Source of the DNA: Bog-473 sp963766995
GTDB taxonomy: Bacteria; Actinomycetota; Acidimicrobiia; Acidimicrobiales; RAAP-2
Length of the DNA stretch: 64,000 nt
Reading direction: 5' to 3'
Assembly: GCA_963766995.1 (NCBI GenBank)
Contig: CAVYCE010000003.1
Coordinates: 744,001 to 808,000 of the forward strand
In this document: positions 52,963 to 62,476 of the stretch, in pieces
Numbering within the stretch: position 1 is the first letter of the stretch
Layout: each line of letters begins with the position of its first letter
The notes under the pieces: generated by a model
Seen by the model: only the letters and a program-made list of their open reading frames with translations
Databases searched by the model: none
What the model was told of the DNA's origin: nothing
Program-made: the position numbers and the translations under genes

Positions 52963-54680
52963 GCAACTCGAACGGTGGCGTCTTTCCGTGGCGGGCAGCT
53001 CGTATCCGCTTGTTCCGCGGCTACGCCCCGCTGCTTGTCATTGTGGCGGCGTTTGCCCTCATCACGACGCTGACACCCACTCAGGCTCCCGAACGTGACG
53101 TGGTGACTGTGCGCGTTGCTTCGGCGGACTCGGGCGCCAACGCAGGTGCATCGGGAACGTCGGGTCAGAGCATCACCGCCACCTCTATCACTCCCGGCGG
53201 TGCCGTTGGTGGGATCGGCACGCCGGAAGGGACGGGCACCAGCACCGGCGCCGCATCTGGAGCCAGCGGCAAAGTCACGGCCTGCTCCGGGCAGGCCGAG
53301 CAAGATCCGGGAGACCCCTATTCCCCACCCTGCATCTCGTTCTCGGGTAACAACGGTGGCAGCACTTCGAAGGGCGTTACCGCGTCCACCATCACGCTCT
53401 CCTATCGAGTCAATGCCGACTACGAGAGCTTGTCTCAGTCCTTCGGCAGTCTCTCTGCGGCATCACCAGCCACCTCGGTAGCGGACTTGGAGCGCACCTA
53501 TCAGGGCATGGTCACCTACTTCAACGACCACTATCAGTTTTATGGGCGGAAGCTGAAGCTGAACTTCTTCAATGGGCAGGGCACCTTTGCCAATGAGCTG
53601 CAGGGTCAGGGGCAAGCACAGGCCGATGCCGATGCTCTCACCGCGGCCCAACAGATCGGCGCCTTCGCTGAAGTGAATGGACTTGATCTCGTGTACGCCA
53701 ACGCGTTGGCGCAACAGAAGGTCGTCACCATCGTCAACGCTGTCAGCGCCGATTCAACAATGACTGCTGATGCCCCGTATCTCTGGAGTCAGGGTCCCAC
53801 CTGCTCTCAAGCGGTGGAGGCCACCATGGACTTTGTGGCCAAGCAGCTGGCCAACAAGCCGGCGGCATACGCCGGAGGGGCGCTCAAGGGGCAGCCTCGC
53901 AAGTTCGCCCTCATCGCTCCGGAGAACCCCAACTACCAAATCTGTGCCAACGAAGCCGTGGCTCTGGCCAAGGCGGCGGGCTTCAGCATTGCCGATGACC
54001 TGGCCTATGACGTCAATGCCAGCACACTGGCCACCCAGGATGACGAGTTCGTGGCCAAGATGGCCGACGACAACGACACCACGGTGCTCCTGCTGACTGA
54101 TGCACTTTCACCGCTTCTACTCACCGACCGCGCTGCCGAACAGAATTACGACCCCGAATGGGTCGAAATGGGTGTGGCCAGTGACGACACCGATGCCAGT
54201 GGCCAGGCCTATCAACCTTCCGAATGGGCTCGCTCCATGGGCATCAGCTTCCTCGGGCCAACCGTTCCGCTCCAACAATCGCTGGGCTATGAGGCATATA
54301 CGTCAGTCGAGTCAGACCAGCCCGCCATCTCGACTGCAAGCTCTGCCTTCCAGGCCATGCAGGCCCTGGCCATCGGCATTCAAATGGCCGGGCCCAACCT
54401 CACTCCGCAGACGTTTGCCCAGGGCATGTTGGCGTACCCGGGAAGCCAGAACAACAGCCCCAACTTGAACTTCGGACCCTGGAAGTTCAGCGCGTCCAGT
54501 GATGCCGCTCCGTCGGGGTCGTGGGAGATCTACTACAACCCCACCAAGACCTCCGCCGAGGATGGCCAAACCGGCGCCTACGTCGTGGCATCGCCTGATT
54601 ACAACATTGGTTCATATCCCGCAGAGAATCCGCCGTTTCCCGCCGTCTACCCCTACGCCGCTCCGCCTTCTAGTTCATGA
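52959..54680 (+). CDS. Membrane-anchored ABC substrate-binding protein (Liv type)
   Basis: A 573-residue type 1 periplasmic-binding-fold protein. It has a single N-terminal transmembrane helix (GYAPLLVIVAAFALITTL) but no lipobox, then a long Gly/Ser/Thr linker (residues 50-115), and then the binding domains with TLSYRVNADYESL, ITLSYR, YQGMVTYFNDHYQFYGRKLKL, DALTAAQQIGAFAEV and FALIAPENPNYQ. A C-x-n-C pair in the linker (TACSGQ, PPCISF) may form a disulfide. The ATG overlaps the surface protein stop as ATGA, with GGAGG before it. It should deliver a hydrophobic or branched-chain-like carboxylate to the fused transporter downstream. Confidence 0.87.
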   Translation: MSNSNGGVFPWRAARIRLFRGYAPLLVIVAAFALITTLTPTQAPERDVVTVRVASADSGANAGASGTSGQSITATSITPGGAVGGIGTPEGTGTSTGAASGASGKVTACSGQAEQDPGDPYSPPCISFSGNNGGSTSKGVTASTITLSYRVNADYESLSQSFGSLSAASPATSVADLERTYQGMVTYFNDHYQFYGRKLKLNFFNGQGTFANELQGQGQAQADADALTAAQQIGAFAEVNGLDLVYANALAQQKVVTIVNAVSADSTMTADAPYLWSQGPTCSQAVEATMDFVAKQLANKPAAYAGGALKGQPRKFALIAPENPNYQICANEAVALAKAAGFSIADDLAYDVNASTLATQDDEFVAKMADDNDTTVLLLTDALSPLLLTDRAAEQNYDPEWVEMGVASDDTDASGQAYQPSEWARSMGISFLGPTVPLQQSLGYEAYTSVESDQPAISTASSAFQAMQALAIGIQMAGPNLTPQTFAQGMLAYPGSQNNSPNLNFGPWKFSASSDAAPSGSWEIYYNPTKTSAEDGQTGAYVVASPDYNIGSYPAENPPFPAVYPYAAPPSSS

Positions 54681-54720
54681 GAACTGGTTTGAGCGATAGT
54701 CCGGCATCGCGAGGCCAGAA

Positions 54721-57700
54721 ATGAGGCGCAGCCGCAATGCGGTGGCGGCGGTGCTTGCCCTGGTCGTGCTCCTCGTTGTCGTTCCATGGATATCCCCCGG
54801 CCGAGCACCACTCGGCTTGTTGCTGCAAGGAATTGAGAATGGCGCCGTCAACGGGCTTCTCGCGCTGGGACTCGTCCTGACCTACCGAGCCAATCGGGTG
54901 ATCAACTTTTCCTACGGGGCCATGGGCGCTCTGGCTGGGTCAGTGGGGCTCATGCTTTACCTCGGCCAACATTGGAATTGGTATGCCTCGCTGGTTGCCG
55001 GTGTGGCGGCCGGCGCTCTTCTCGGTGTGGCGACCGAGCTGCTCCTCCGCTGGCGCTTCCAGCGGGTCCCTCGTCTCATTGTGATGGTGGCCACCATCGG
55101 CTTGGCCCAGGTGTTCGGGGGGATCCAGGCCTTGGTGCCGGGGTGGTTGGGCGGGCCATCCTTCGTCGGCTCTTTCACAACGCCTCTGTCGTCACTGCAC
55201 ACCGACATCCGGCCCGTACTCTTTACCGGGAACGATCTGTTGGTCTTCATTGTGGTGATTGCGGTGCCCTTGGCTCTGGGTGTGTTTTTGACCAGAACGG
55301 ACACTGGAGTGGCGGTGCATTCTCTGGCCGAGAATCCCGATCGAGCCCGTCTCGTCGGAATTCCTTGGCAACGGATCTCACTGTTGGTGTGGATAATTGC
55401 CGGTGCCTTGGCCGGTCTGGTCGACATGGTGAACTCACCGTCGCAAGGGGTGGCGCCATCGTTGGCCGCCGGCCCCACCCTGCTCCTACCCGCGCTCGTG
55501 GCAGCCGTGATTGCCAACATGGAAAACCTGCCAGTGGCCTTCTTGTCTGGCATTTCACTGGGCGTGATCAACGCAGTGGTGGGATTCAACGTCACTCAGG
55601 AGTCAATCACTGACGTGGTGTTGTTGGCCTTCGTCCTTGTCGCCATGTTGGTACGGCGAGGACGTTCAGGACGTGGGCGCGAGGAGGGATCGCAATGGCT
55701 GGCCACCGGCGTGGCCCGTCCCATTCCACCGATCCTGCGCCGACTTCCCGAGGTGCGACTCGCCCGCGGCCTCCTTGCCATAGCTGTGGCCGCGGTCGCA
55801 TTGCTTGTCCCAGTACTCGGTGGTCCAGGTACCACTCTTGAGTACACCATCGCCCTGACGTTCGGGCTACTTGCCGTGTCCCTTGTGGTCCTCTCGGGTT
55901 GGGGCGGCACGGTCAGCCTGGGCCAGTTCGCACTCGCTGGCGCCGGCGGCATTTTGGCCGGAGATCTCATTGAGAAAGCCAACATCGATCTCTTCCAGTG
56001 CCTGGTGCTGGCGGCCATAGCTGGGGCCGTCCTGGCTGGTTTGGTCGGACTACCCGCCTTGCGGGCTCGGGGTGAATTCCTCGCAGTGAGCACGTTGGCC
56101 TTGGCGGTCTGTACCAACTCCTTCTTCTTCAATCCCACCAACTTCAACAGTCTCATTCCAGGCGATTTCATTCGACCGGTTCTCTTCGGCCACCTCAATC
56201 TGGTCGACGGAAAGACGCTGTACTACCTGTGCCTGGCCGTGCTGGTCGCCGTTGTGCTCTTTGTGGTCGGGCTGCGCAAGGCACGTGCGGGACGCGTCCT
56301 ACTCGCGGTGCGAGACAATCCGGAAGCCGCCGCAGCAATGGGCGTCCCCACCGTTCGGACCACTCTGAGCGCCTTCATGCTGTCGGGTGCTATCGCCGGC
56401 ATTGCTGGGGCGCTGTACGTCACCACGCTGCGTTCGGTGGGCGCCGGTTCCTTCGATCCGAGCCTTAGCCTTCTCGTCTTCTCCATGGCCGTCATCGGTG
56501 GATTGGGGTCCGTCTCAGGGGCACTGGTCGGCGTCACCCTGGTGGAAATAGCGACCTACGGGCTACCGCAATATCAAGACCTCATCGCCGGTGCCGGCAT
56601 GCTGCTCGTCCTCATGCTCGTCCCGGGCGGGCTGGGACAGCTACTTGAGATGGGTCGAGACGTATTGCTGCGCATCGTGGCCCGACGCCGCGGCCTCGAC
56701 GTGCCCACTATCGCCCGCCGCTCTTCCACCGCTACCGAAATCGATCCGCCACCGCTTACCGCCGTCCCGAGCGATGCAGCGTCAGTATCGACACCATTGC
56801 TTTCCTGCACGGCCGTCGAAGCTTCTTATGGCCCGGTCCAAATCCTCTTCGGGATCGACTTAGTCGTCGAGCGCGGTGAAGTCGTGGCCCTCCTCGGTAC
56901 CAACGGGGCCGGCAAGTCGACCTTGTTGCGAGCGATGAGCGGACTGCTCGAACTCGGTGCGGGCGAGATCACTCTTAACGATCAACGAATCAACGGCCTG
57001 AACCCCGAGGTGACAGCAGGCTTGGGCATGTCCCTTATGCCGGGAGGCCGGGGCACCTTCCCCGGACTGACGGTGGCGGAGAATCTTCGCTTGTCGGCCT
57101 GGCTCATCCGCAAGGATTCCTCTCGAATCAGTGCCGCCCGTCAGCGACAGCTGGGCCTCTTCCCTGTGTTGGCCAGTCGACTGAGTCAGCGGGCCAGCGA
57201 CCTCTCGGGCGGGGAACAGCAGATGCTTTCGCTCGCCATGGCGTTGATGATCGAACCCGAAGTCCTTCTCATTGACGAACTCTCCCTCGGCTTGGCCCCG
57301 ACGGTGGTGAGCCAATTGCTCAATGTCCTGCGGGACCTACACGAGCAGGGCACCACCATTGTGATTGTTGAGCAGTCCATCAACGTTGCCCTCGAGATTG
57401 CCGAACGGGCGATCTTTCTCGAAAAAGGAGAGGTTCGCTTCAGCGGTGCTTCAAGAGATCTTCTGGACCGACCCGACCTGCTGCGTTCGGTATTCATCTC
57501 GAGCGACACTGGGAGCGCAGAGCACTTAGCAGCTCGACCTCGACCCGTGAGAGTCACCCCCGACGATCAAGAACCCCGCTCAGTGCTCTCCTGTCGCGAC
57601 GTCAGCAAACATTTCGGTGGCGTGATTGCCGCCGACCACATCAACCTCTCACTCCATGAAGGTGAAATCCTCGGGTTGATCGGCCACAACGGAGCCGGCA

Positions 57701-58392
57701 AGACCACGCTGATGGACATGATCTCAGGGTTCACCCGGATCGATCAAGGGTTGGTTGTCTTCGGCGGCATGGATATCGGACAGCTTCCACCGCACGAACG
57801 CGCGGCGTTCGGGCTCGGACGTACCTTTCAGAACGCCAAACTTTTTCCCTCCCTCACGGTGGCCGAGACCATTTCGGTTTCGTACGAGCGCCACCTCGCA
57901 TCACGCGACCTCTTGGCGGCCGGATTGCGGCTGCCGGCCTCCCTCGACTCCGAGTTCGAAGTGTCAGAGGACGTCGCCGAACTGATAGCGCTCACCGGAT
58001 TGGATCAGTACGCCGAAAATTTGGTTGGCGAGTTGTCGACCGGGACTCGCCGGATTGTCGAGCTGGCGTGTGTCGTGGCCCAGAAACCAACGGTGCTCCT
58101 TCTCGACGAACCGACGGGTGGCGTGGCCCAACGCGAAACGGAGGCAATGGGACCGCTTCTCCTTCGAGTCCAAAAGCAGACCGGGTGTTCTATTCTCGTC
58201 GTCGAACATGACATGTCGTTGCTCACTACCATCTGCGACCGGATGGTGGCCCTTGAACTCGGTGAAGTAATCGCCGAAGGCCGGCCCGACTATGTCCTCA
58301 ATCACCAACGGGTGATCGATTCCTACCTCGGCACCGACGAGTCCACCATCGCCCGATCAGACCTCACTGAAGTCGGGACACGGAGGCCATAA
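54721..58392 (+). CDS. Four-domain fused Liv-type ABC transporter (LivH-LivM-LivF-LivG)
   Basis: A 1223-residue protein that joins all four core parts of a branched-chain amino acid type importer. Residues 1-300 are LivH-like (GIENGAVNGLLALGLVLTYRANRVINFSYGAMG). Residues 345-650 are LivM-like (LAVSLVVLSGWGGTVSLGQFALAG). Residues 690-930 are a LivF ATPase with Walker A LLGTNGAGKSTLL, LSGGEQQMLSLAMAL and LLIDELSLGLAP. Residues 945-1205 are a LivG ATPase with LIGHNGAGKTTLMDM, a variant signature LSTGTRRIVELA and LLLDEPTGGVAQ. Separate subunits or partial fusions are usual; a full four-way fusion in the order H-M-F-G is rare. The stop overlaps the acyl-CoA dehydrogenase start (TAATG), linking uptake to acyl-CoA oxidation. 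Confidence 0.92.
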   Translation: MRRSRNAVAAVLALVVLLVVVPWISPGRAPLGLLLQGIENGAVNGLLALGLVLTYRANRVINFSYGAMGALAGSVGLMLYLGQHWNWYASLVAGVAAGALLGVATELLLRWRFQRVPRLIVMVATIGLAQVFGGIQALVPGWLGGPSFVGSFTTPLSSLHTDIRPVLFTGNDLLVFIVVIAVPLALGVFLTRTDTGVAVHSLAENPDRARLVGIPWQRISLLVWIIAGALAGLVDMVNSPSQGVAPSLAAGPTLLLPALVAAVIANMENLPVAFLSGISLGVINAVVGFNVTQESITDVVLLAFVLVAMLVRRGRSGRGREEGSQWLATGVARPIPPILRRLPEVRLARGLLAIAVAAVALLVPVLGGPGTTLEYTIALTFGLLAVSLVVLSGWGGTVSLGQFALAGAGGILAGDLIEKANIDLFQCLVLAAIAGAVLAGLVGLPALRARGEFLAVSTLALAVCTNSFFFNPTNFNSLIPGDFIRPVLFGHLNLVDGKTLYYLCLAVLVAVVLFVVGLRKARAGRVLLAVRDNPEAAAAMGVPTVRTTLSAFMLSGAIAGIAGALYVTTLRSVGAGSFDPSLSLLVFSMAVIGGLGSVSGALVGVTLVEIATYGLPQYQDLIAGAGMLLVLMLVPGGLGQLLEMGRDVLLRIVARRRGLDVPTIARRSSTATEIDPPPLTAVPSDAASVSTPLLSCTAVEASYGPVQILFGIDLVVERGEVVALLGTNGAGKSTLLRAMSGLLELGAGEITLNDQRINGLNPEVTAGLGMSLMPGGRGTFPGLTVAENLRLSAWLIRKDSSRISAARQRQLGLFPVLASRLSQRASDLSGGEQQMLSLAMALMIEPEVLLIDELSLGLAPTVVSQLLNVLRDLHEQGTTIVIVEQSINVALEIAERAIFLEKGEVRFSGASRDLLDRPDLLRSVFISSDTGSAEHLAARPRPVRVTPDDQEPRSVLSCRDVSKHFGGVIAADHINLSLHEGEILGLIGHNGAGKTTLMDMISGFTRIDQGLVVFGGMDIGQLPPHERAAFGLGRTFQNAKLFPSLTVAETISVSYERHLASRDLLAAGLRLPASLDSEFEVSEDVAELIALTGLDQYAENLVGELSTGTRRIVELACVVAQKPTVLLLDEPTGGVAQRETEAMGPLLLRVQKQTGCSILVVEHDMSLLTTICDRMVALELGEVIAEGRPDYVLNHQRVIDSYLGTDESTIARSDLTEVGTRRP

Positions 58393-59603
58393 TGGAGGCG
58401 GAGCAACTGGCGGAATTTCTGGCGCGGGCGGAGACTTGGTTGGGGAAACACATGCCGCGGCGACCCGACCGATCCACACTTCGCTGGGGTGAGGGATCCG
58501 ACAACGTGGCCTTATTCAAGAACCTCACCGCATCTGAAGAGCGAGCTCACATTGATGCACTCCGTGAGTGGCAATGCACTAAGTCCGATGCCGGATTCGG
58601 ATCCATCAGCTGGCCTTCCGAATACGGTGGCGCCGATCTCCCAATTGCGTTTGATCGCGCCTTCTCGGCCCTCGAGCGCCAATTCCTGACTCCATCGGGC
58701 CATGAAGCAGTATCCATCACCATGGAATTGGTGGCTCCCACCATCCTCACTTGCGGCAATGAAGCTCAGCGAGAACGGTACGTCCGTCCCATGCGTCGGA
58801 CCGATGAAATGTGGTGCCAGCTTTTCTCCGAACCCGGTGCCGGTTCGGACTTGGCCTCGGTCACCACCCGGGCCGAGCGACACGACAACGCCTGGATACT
58901 GAACGGCCAGAAAGTATGGACATCAGGGGCTCAGTATGCCGACTTCGGGTACATCCTCTGCCGGACCGATGTGCAGGCCCATCGCCATGCCGGACTCACC
59001 GCATTCATTTTGCCTATGGACAGCCCTGGTGTGGACGTCCGCCCGCTGCGCCAGATGTCGGGCGGTTCTTCCTTCAACGAGGTGTTCCTCAGCGATGTGG
59101 AACTTTCCGACTCCCTACGACTCGGTGAAATCGGAGCAGGTTGGAGCGTGGCGGTGACCACTCTCGGATTCGAGCGCGCTTCGGCCACATTGAGTGGCGC
59201 GGGGAGTGACGACCTTTTCGAACGCTTGGTGCTGGCGGCCCGTCACCAACACAAGGACAGCGATCCCCTGGCCCGCCAGGCCTTGGCGCGGCTCTACATC
59301 GGCGGTCGGGTTCGGACCATGACGCGGCGTCGCGTCACTGAAGCGGCGAAGGCAGGCGGTGTGCCTGGACCAGAAGGTTCGCTCGGCAAATTGGCGTGGA
59401 CGGAGGGCTTGCGCGAAACGTCAGATGTGGTCTCGCTTCTGCTCGGCATGGACCTGGTGGCCGATAGTGGCACGTGGGGCACCTACGCTTGGAGCGAGTT
59501 CGTGAACGGAGTGTCTGGCTTCAGGGTCGCCGGGGGTTCTGACGAGATTCAGCGCAACATCATTGCCGAGCGTGTCCTCGGACTGCCCCGCGATCCGCGC
59601 TAG
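58392..59603 (+). CDS. Acyl-CoA dehydrogenase
   Basis: A 403-residue flavoenzyme of the acyl-CoA dehydrogenase superfamily, putting a double bond next to the CoA thioester. Marks: WCQLFSEPGAGSDLASVTTRAER (FAD/substrate loop, read as SEPGAGSDLAS), NGQKVWTSGAQYADFG, and FRVAGGSDEIQRNIIAERVLG at the C-terminus. The usual catalytic Glu position near the ERASA region should be checked; this group resembles the FadE28/34-like enzymes of sterol and long side-chain breakdown. The ATG at 58392 shares a base with the transporter stop. It ends the rightward operon that begins at 51589. Confidence 0.9.
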   Translation: MEAEQLAEFLARAETWLGKHMPRRPDRSTLRWGEGSDNVALFKNLTASEERAHIDALREWQCTKSDAGFGSISWPSEYGGADLPIAFDRAFSALERQFLTPSGHEAVSITMELVAPTILTCGNEAQRERYVRPMRRTDEMWCQLFSEPGAGSDLASVTTRAERHDNAWILNGQKVWTSGAQYADFGYILCRTDVQAHRHAGLTAFILPMDSPGVDVRPLRQMSGGSSFNEVFLSDVELSDSLRLGEIGAGWSVAVTTLGFERASATLSGAGSDDLFERLVLAARHQHKDSDPLARQALARLYIGGRVRTMTRRRVTEAAKAGGVPGPEGSLGKLAWTEGLRETSDVVSLLLGMDLVADSGTWGTYAWSEFVNGVSGFRVAGGSDEIQRNIIAERVLGLPRDPR

Positions 59604-59626
59604 CGCACTGATTGCACCAAGAGGGC

Positions 59627-61448
59627 CTAGGGACAGCTGCCCAAGCGGTTCGCCTGGCCAGGGTCAATGCGCCAGAAGTGCACCCCTCCCGTGCTGAATG
59701 GAACTTCACAAAACAGCAACTGGAAATAAGCGGACACCGTTGCGGCATAGGGCTGGTCCATCGGGATAATGATGCTCTTGATACTGAGACGGCGCAGGTT
59801 GTTCCGAATCGCCTGGCTCTGACAATTCGCCGCGACCGAGCCACCGGAATACACCGAATCCACGCAGCCTTCAAGCGCCGTCTGGTAGGCGTAAAAGGTG
59901 GCCGTACCAGTTGACGAGGGTGCGACAGCGTAGGCACCCGGTTGTCGAAACCGCATACCTGACTCGGCCTGCCACAGCATCGCCTGGTCATACTGCGCGC
60001 GCGGAATCGGATACACCAGTGCCACAGATGCGGCAGGAACAAGTTGTCGTATGGCCGGCGATGTAAAGAAAGTGGGCACGTTCGCCGGAACGGATCCGTA
60101 GGGCCAGCTCGGTATCAGCGGAATCAGCACCGCCGCGCCGACAAGAAGAGCCAGTGGCCCACCGAATCGCGACCCGGTGAACGAGCGAGCAGGGCGCTTG
60201 GAATTCAGCCCGGATCGGATCTCGCTAATGACGAGGGCCAGTATCGCCGCTGACGTGAACATGAGAACGGCGGCATAGCGAGACGGGACGACATTTTCGA
60301 ACCCTGGTAGATGAGCCAGCGCAGCATCGGGCAACGGAAACCACGTCTGGTGGTTGGCAACGATGAGTCGCGGTCCGAGCGTCAACACGAAGCTCACGCA
60401 TCCGAGACCTGATAGGAGCCAGAACAGGCCCCTTCTGCGGCGAGCGACGAAGATCCCCAAAAGCATCAACACAATGAGAGGTAGGCCGAGATACGTCGTC
60501 ACTTCTGCCGCATAGCCCGTGGCGAAGTGAGAGGAGAGGTCAGACGCAGCGTGGAAGTCGAGCCATTGGTTCTGACCGGGAACAACCGGACTCACTAGAT
60601 CCGAGCTGAACAAGGCCAACTGAGCTGCCGACTGCACGGGTCCGTGCACCCGGTACTTCCCACCCAACTGAACGAATATCGGGTAAGCGCATAGCAGCAT
60701 GGCGACCACCAAGCCGCACACTGTCCCTTGTGCCAGACGATCAAATCGGATGTGGATCCGACCACGGCTTAGACCACGAGCCACATAGGTCATTATCAAG
60801 GTAAGAGCGAGAGAGCAACCCAGGATGAACAGCGTCTCTTCGGAAATGAGGACTTCCGCGGCGACCAGTACTCCAAGTGCGACGCCGAATCGCCACACCG
60901 TCGCCTGGTCGTCCCGCAAAAGCTTGTCGAACACAAGCACGATGAGCGGAATCAGAAAGTTGATCATTAGATGAAGGCGGCCACCGAGGCCTTCGGCCAC
61001 CACATAAGGCGAACAGGCGAAGAGAAGTCCTCCGAGGAATGCAGCGGGCCACCAAAAGGACCAGTGGCGAAGCAGAACAACCATTGATGCACCAGAAGCA
61101 GCGATGCTGACCGTGGCCAGGATGTCGAACGTGTGCACGGGGCCCACTGACTGAGTCAACGGCCACGCCACTGCTCCCAGAAGCGGCATTGAGGTATTCC
61201 ACGTCAAGTTGACTCCACCTGGAACATTGAGCCAATTGGACTGGAGCAACGAATGCCCGTGAGCCAAAGCATTGGGTGTCCAGGTCAAAAACCATTCTTC
61301 CAAGACCTGGTCCCAACAGTTGCATCCGTTCATCTGCGCTCCCCAGTGCTGCCACGAGGGCAGATATGCGATTGCAGCCAACGGAAGGAAAAAGAGGAAG
61401 GCACTGACCCACCAGCGAAGCCATGTTGCCGCGTTGCGTACTGGTCAT
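59627..61448 (-). CDS. Polytopic GT-C-like membrane protein (frameshift near the start)
   Basis: About 606 residues if corrected, with ten or more transmembrane helices in the first 450 residues and a C-terminal extracytoplasmic part. An early loop (LNVPGGVNLTWNTSMPLLG) precedes helices FDILATVSIAASGASMVVLL and LLFACSPYVVAEG, a layout like GT-C glycosyltransferases of the cell envelope. The only in-frame start in the main frame is TTG 61381, which would cut off a strong helix (SAFLFFLPLAAIAYL). Removing one base near 61440 joins that frame to ATG 61448 (MTS then RNAATWLRWW), so a frameshift is likely. Function unknown. Confidence 0.65.
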
Positions 61449-61647
61449 CAGGCGATGCGTCGGAGCGATGGAAATGGCCCATCAACCTTGGGATCGAGAT
61501 TTTTGCAACGGACCTGAGGGGACTCAAGACGCAACCGATCCGCCTTTGATGCACCTTCAAGCGTCATAAGAATGTGCAACTCTAGTGGCGGCACACGGGA
61601 CTCGGACAGGACCGAACCGCCTCAAGCTGGTACTGATCGAGTCGCTG

Positions 61648-62454
61648 CTAAGCGGTCGACTGACGAACGACTGAGAGCGGATCCCCGAGGCGTCGACTGA
61701 TTAGGGTCGCCGCCTCCATCACATGACCCGCCAGCTCTCGTTCGATACTCGTACCGAATCGTTGGTTGGGCACCGCAACACCGACGCTCCCCTGAACGCG
61801 ACCCGCAGTCCACACGGGGGCAGCGATCGCGCTCGCCCCCACGTCGGCTTGATCACGACTCAAGGCGAATCCATCGGATCGAATCGACGTCATGAGCAGT
61901 TCAATTTTGGGTGTCGAAGGTCGCCGGCCCGCGAAGAACGGCAAGCCCAGCTTGTAGAGGTTCCGTCGCTCTTCCTCGGGCCGATGGGCCAGGATCGCCA
62001 TTGCTGAGGCCGTGGCGTGGAGAGGGAGCCAGGCGAAGAGCTGGGGCACAAATTGCACGCTTCGATTGCTCGGCGAAGTGGCGACGTACATCCGTTCGTG
62101 TCGTTGCTCGTCGTAGACAGCCAGAAATGCCGTCTCACCCGTTTGGCTGCTCAGGCCATTGAGGAGCTCAGCGGCCGCCAGAAAGGGCCGCTTGCGTTGC
62201 GCCAATGAGGCGATGCGATACAGCTCCCATCCGAGCTCCCACTGCCCTGAAGACGAGGCACTGACCAAGCTGACGGCGGCTCCCGCCTCAAGGGTCCGTT
62301 GCACTGAGCTTGGCGGAGCATTGAGCGAACGAGCGAGTTCCCTTACACCGAACCACGGCGATTCGGATGCCACCATGGCGTCGAGCACCCGCACCATCGA
62401 TCCGATCGGATTTCGTTCCCGGGCGCTCGAACCCGATGCTTCGGGCTGTTTCAT
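61648..62454 (-). CDS. IclR-family transcriptional regulator
   Basis: A 268-residue IclR protein. The N-terminal winged helix reads MVRVLDAMVASESPWFGVRELARSLNAPPSSVQRTL. The effector domain contains RPFLAAAELLNGLSSQTGETAFLAVY, LPLHATASAMAILA and IAAPVWTAGRVQGSVGVAVP, as expected. The start is ATG 62454 or GTG 62466. It lies 22 bases downstream of the CocE-like hydrolase gene on the same strand, and so is co-transcribed with it; it probably controls that gene. The 199-base gap after it shows nothing recognisable. IclR proteins commonly sense aromatic or organic acids. Confidence 0.88.
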   Translation of the reverse strand: MKQPEASGSSARERNPIGSMVRVLDAMVASESPWFGVRELARSLNAPPSSVQRTLEAGAAVSLVSASSSGQWELGWELYRIASLAQRKRPFLAAAELLNGLSSQTGETAFLAVYDEQRHERMYVATSPSNRSVQFVPQLFAWLPLHATASAMAILAHRPEEERRNLYKLGLPFFAGRRPSTPKIELLMTSIRSDGFALSRDQADVGASAIAAPVWTAGRVQGSVGVAVPNQRFGTSIERELAGHVMEAATLISRRLGDPLSVVRQSTA

Positions 62455-62476
62455 CGGGGAGTGCACTTCGTCATGC

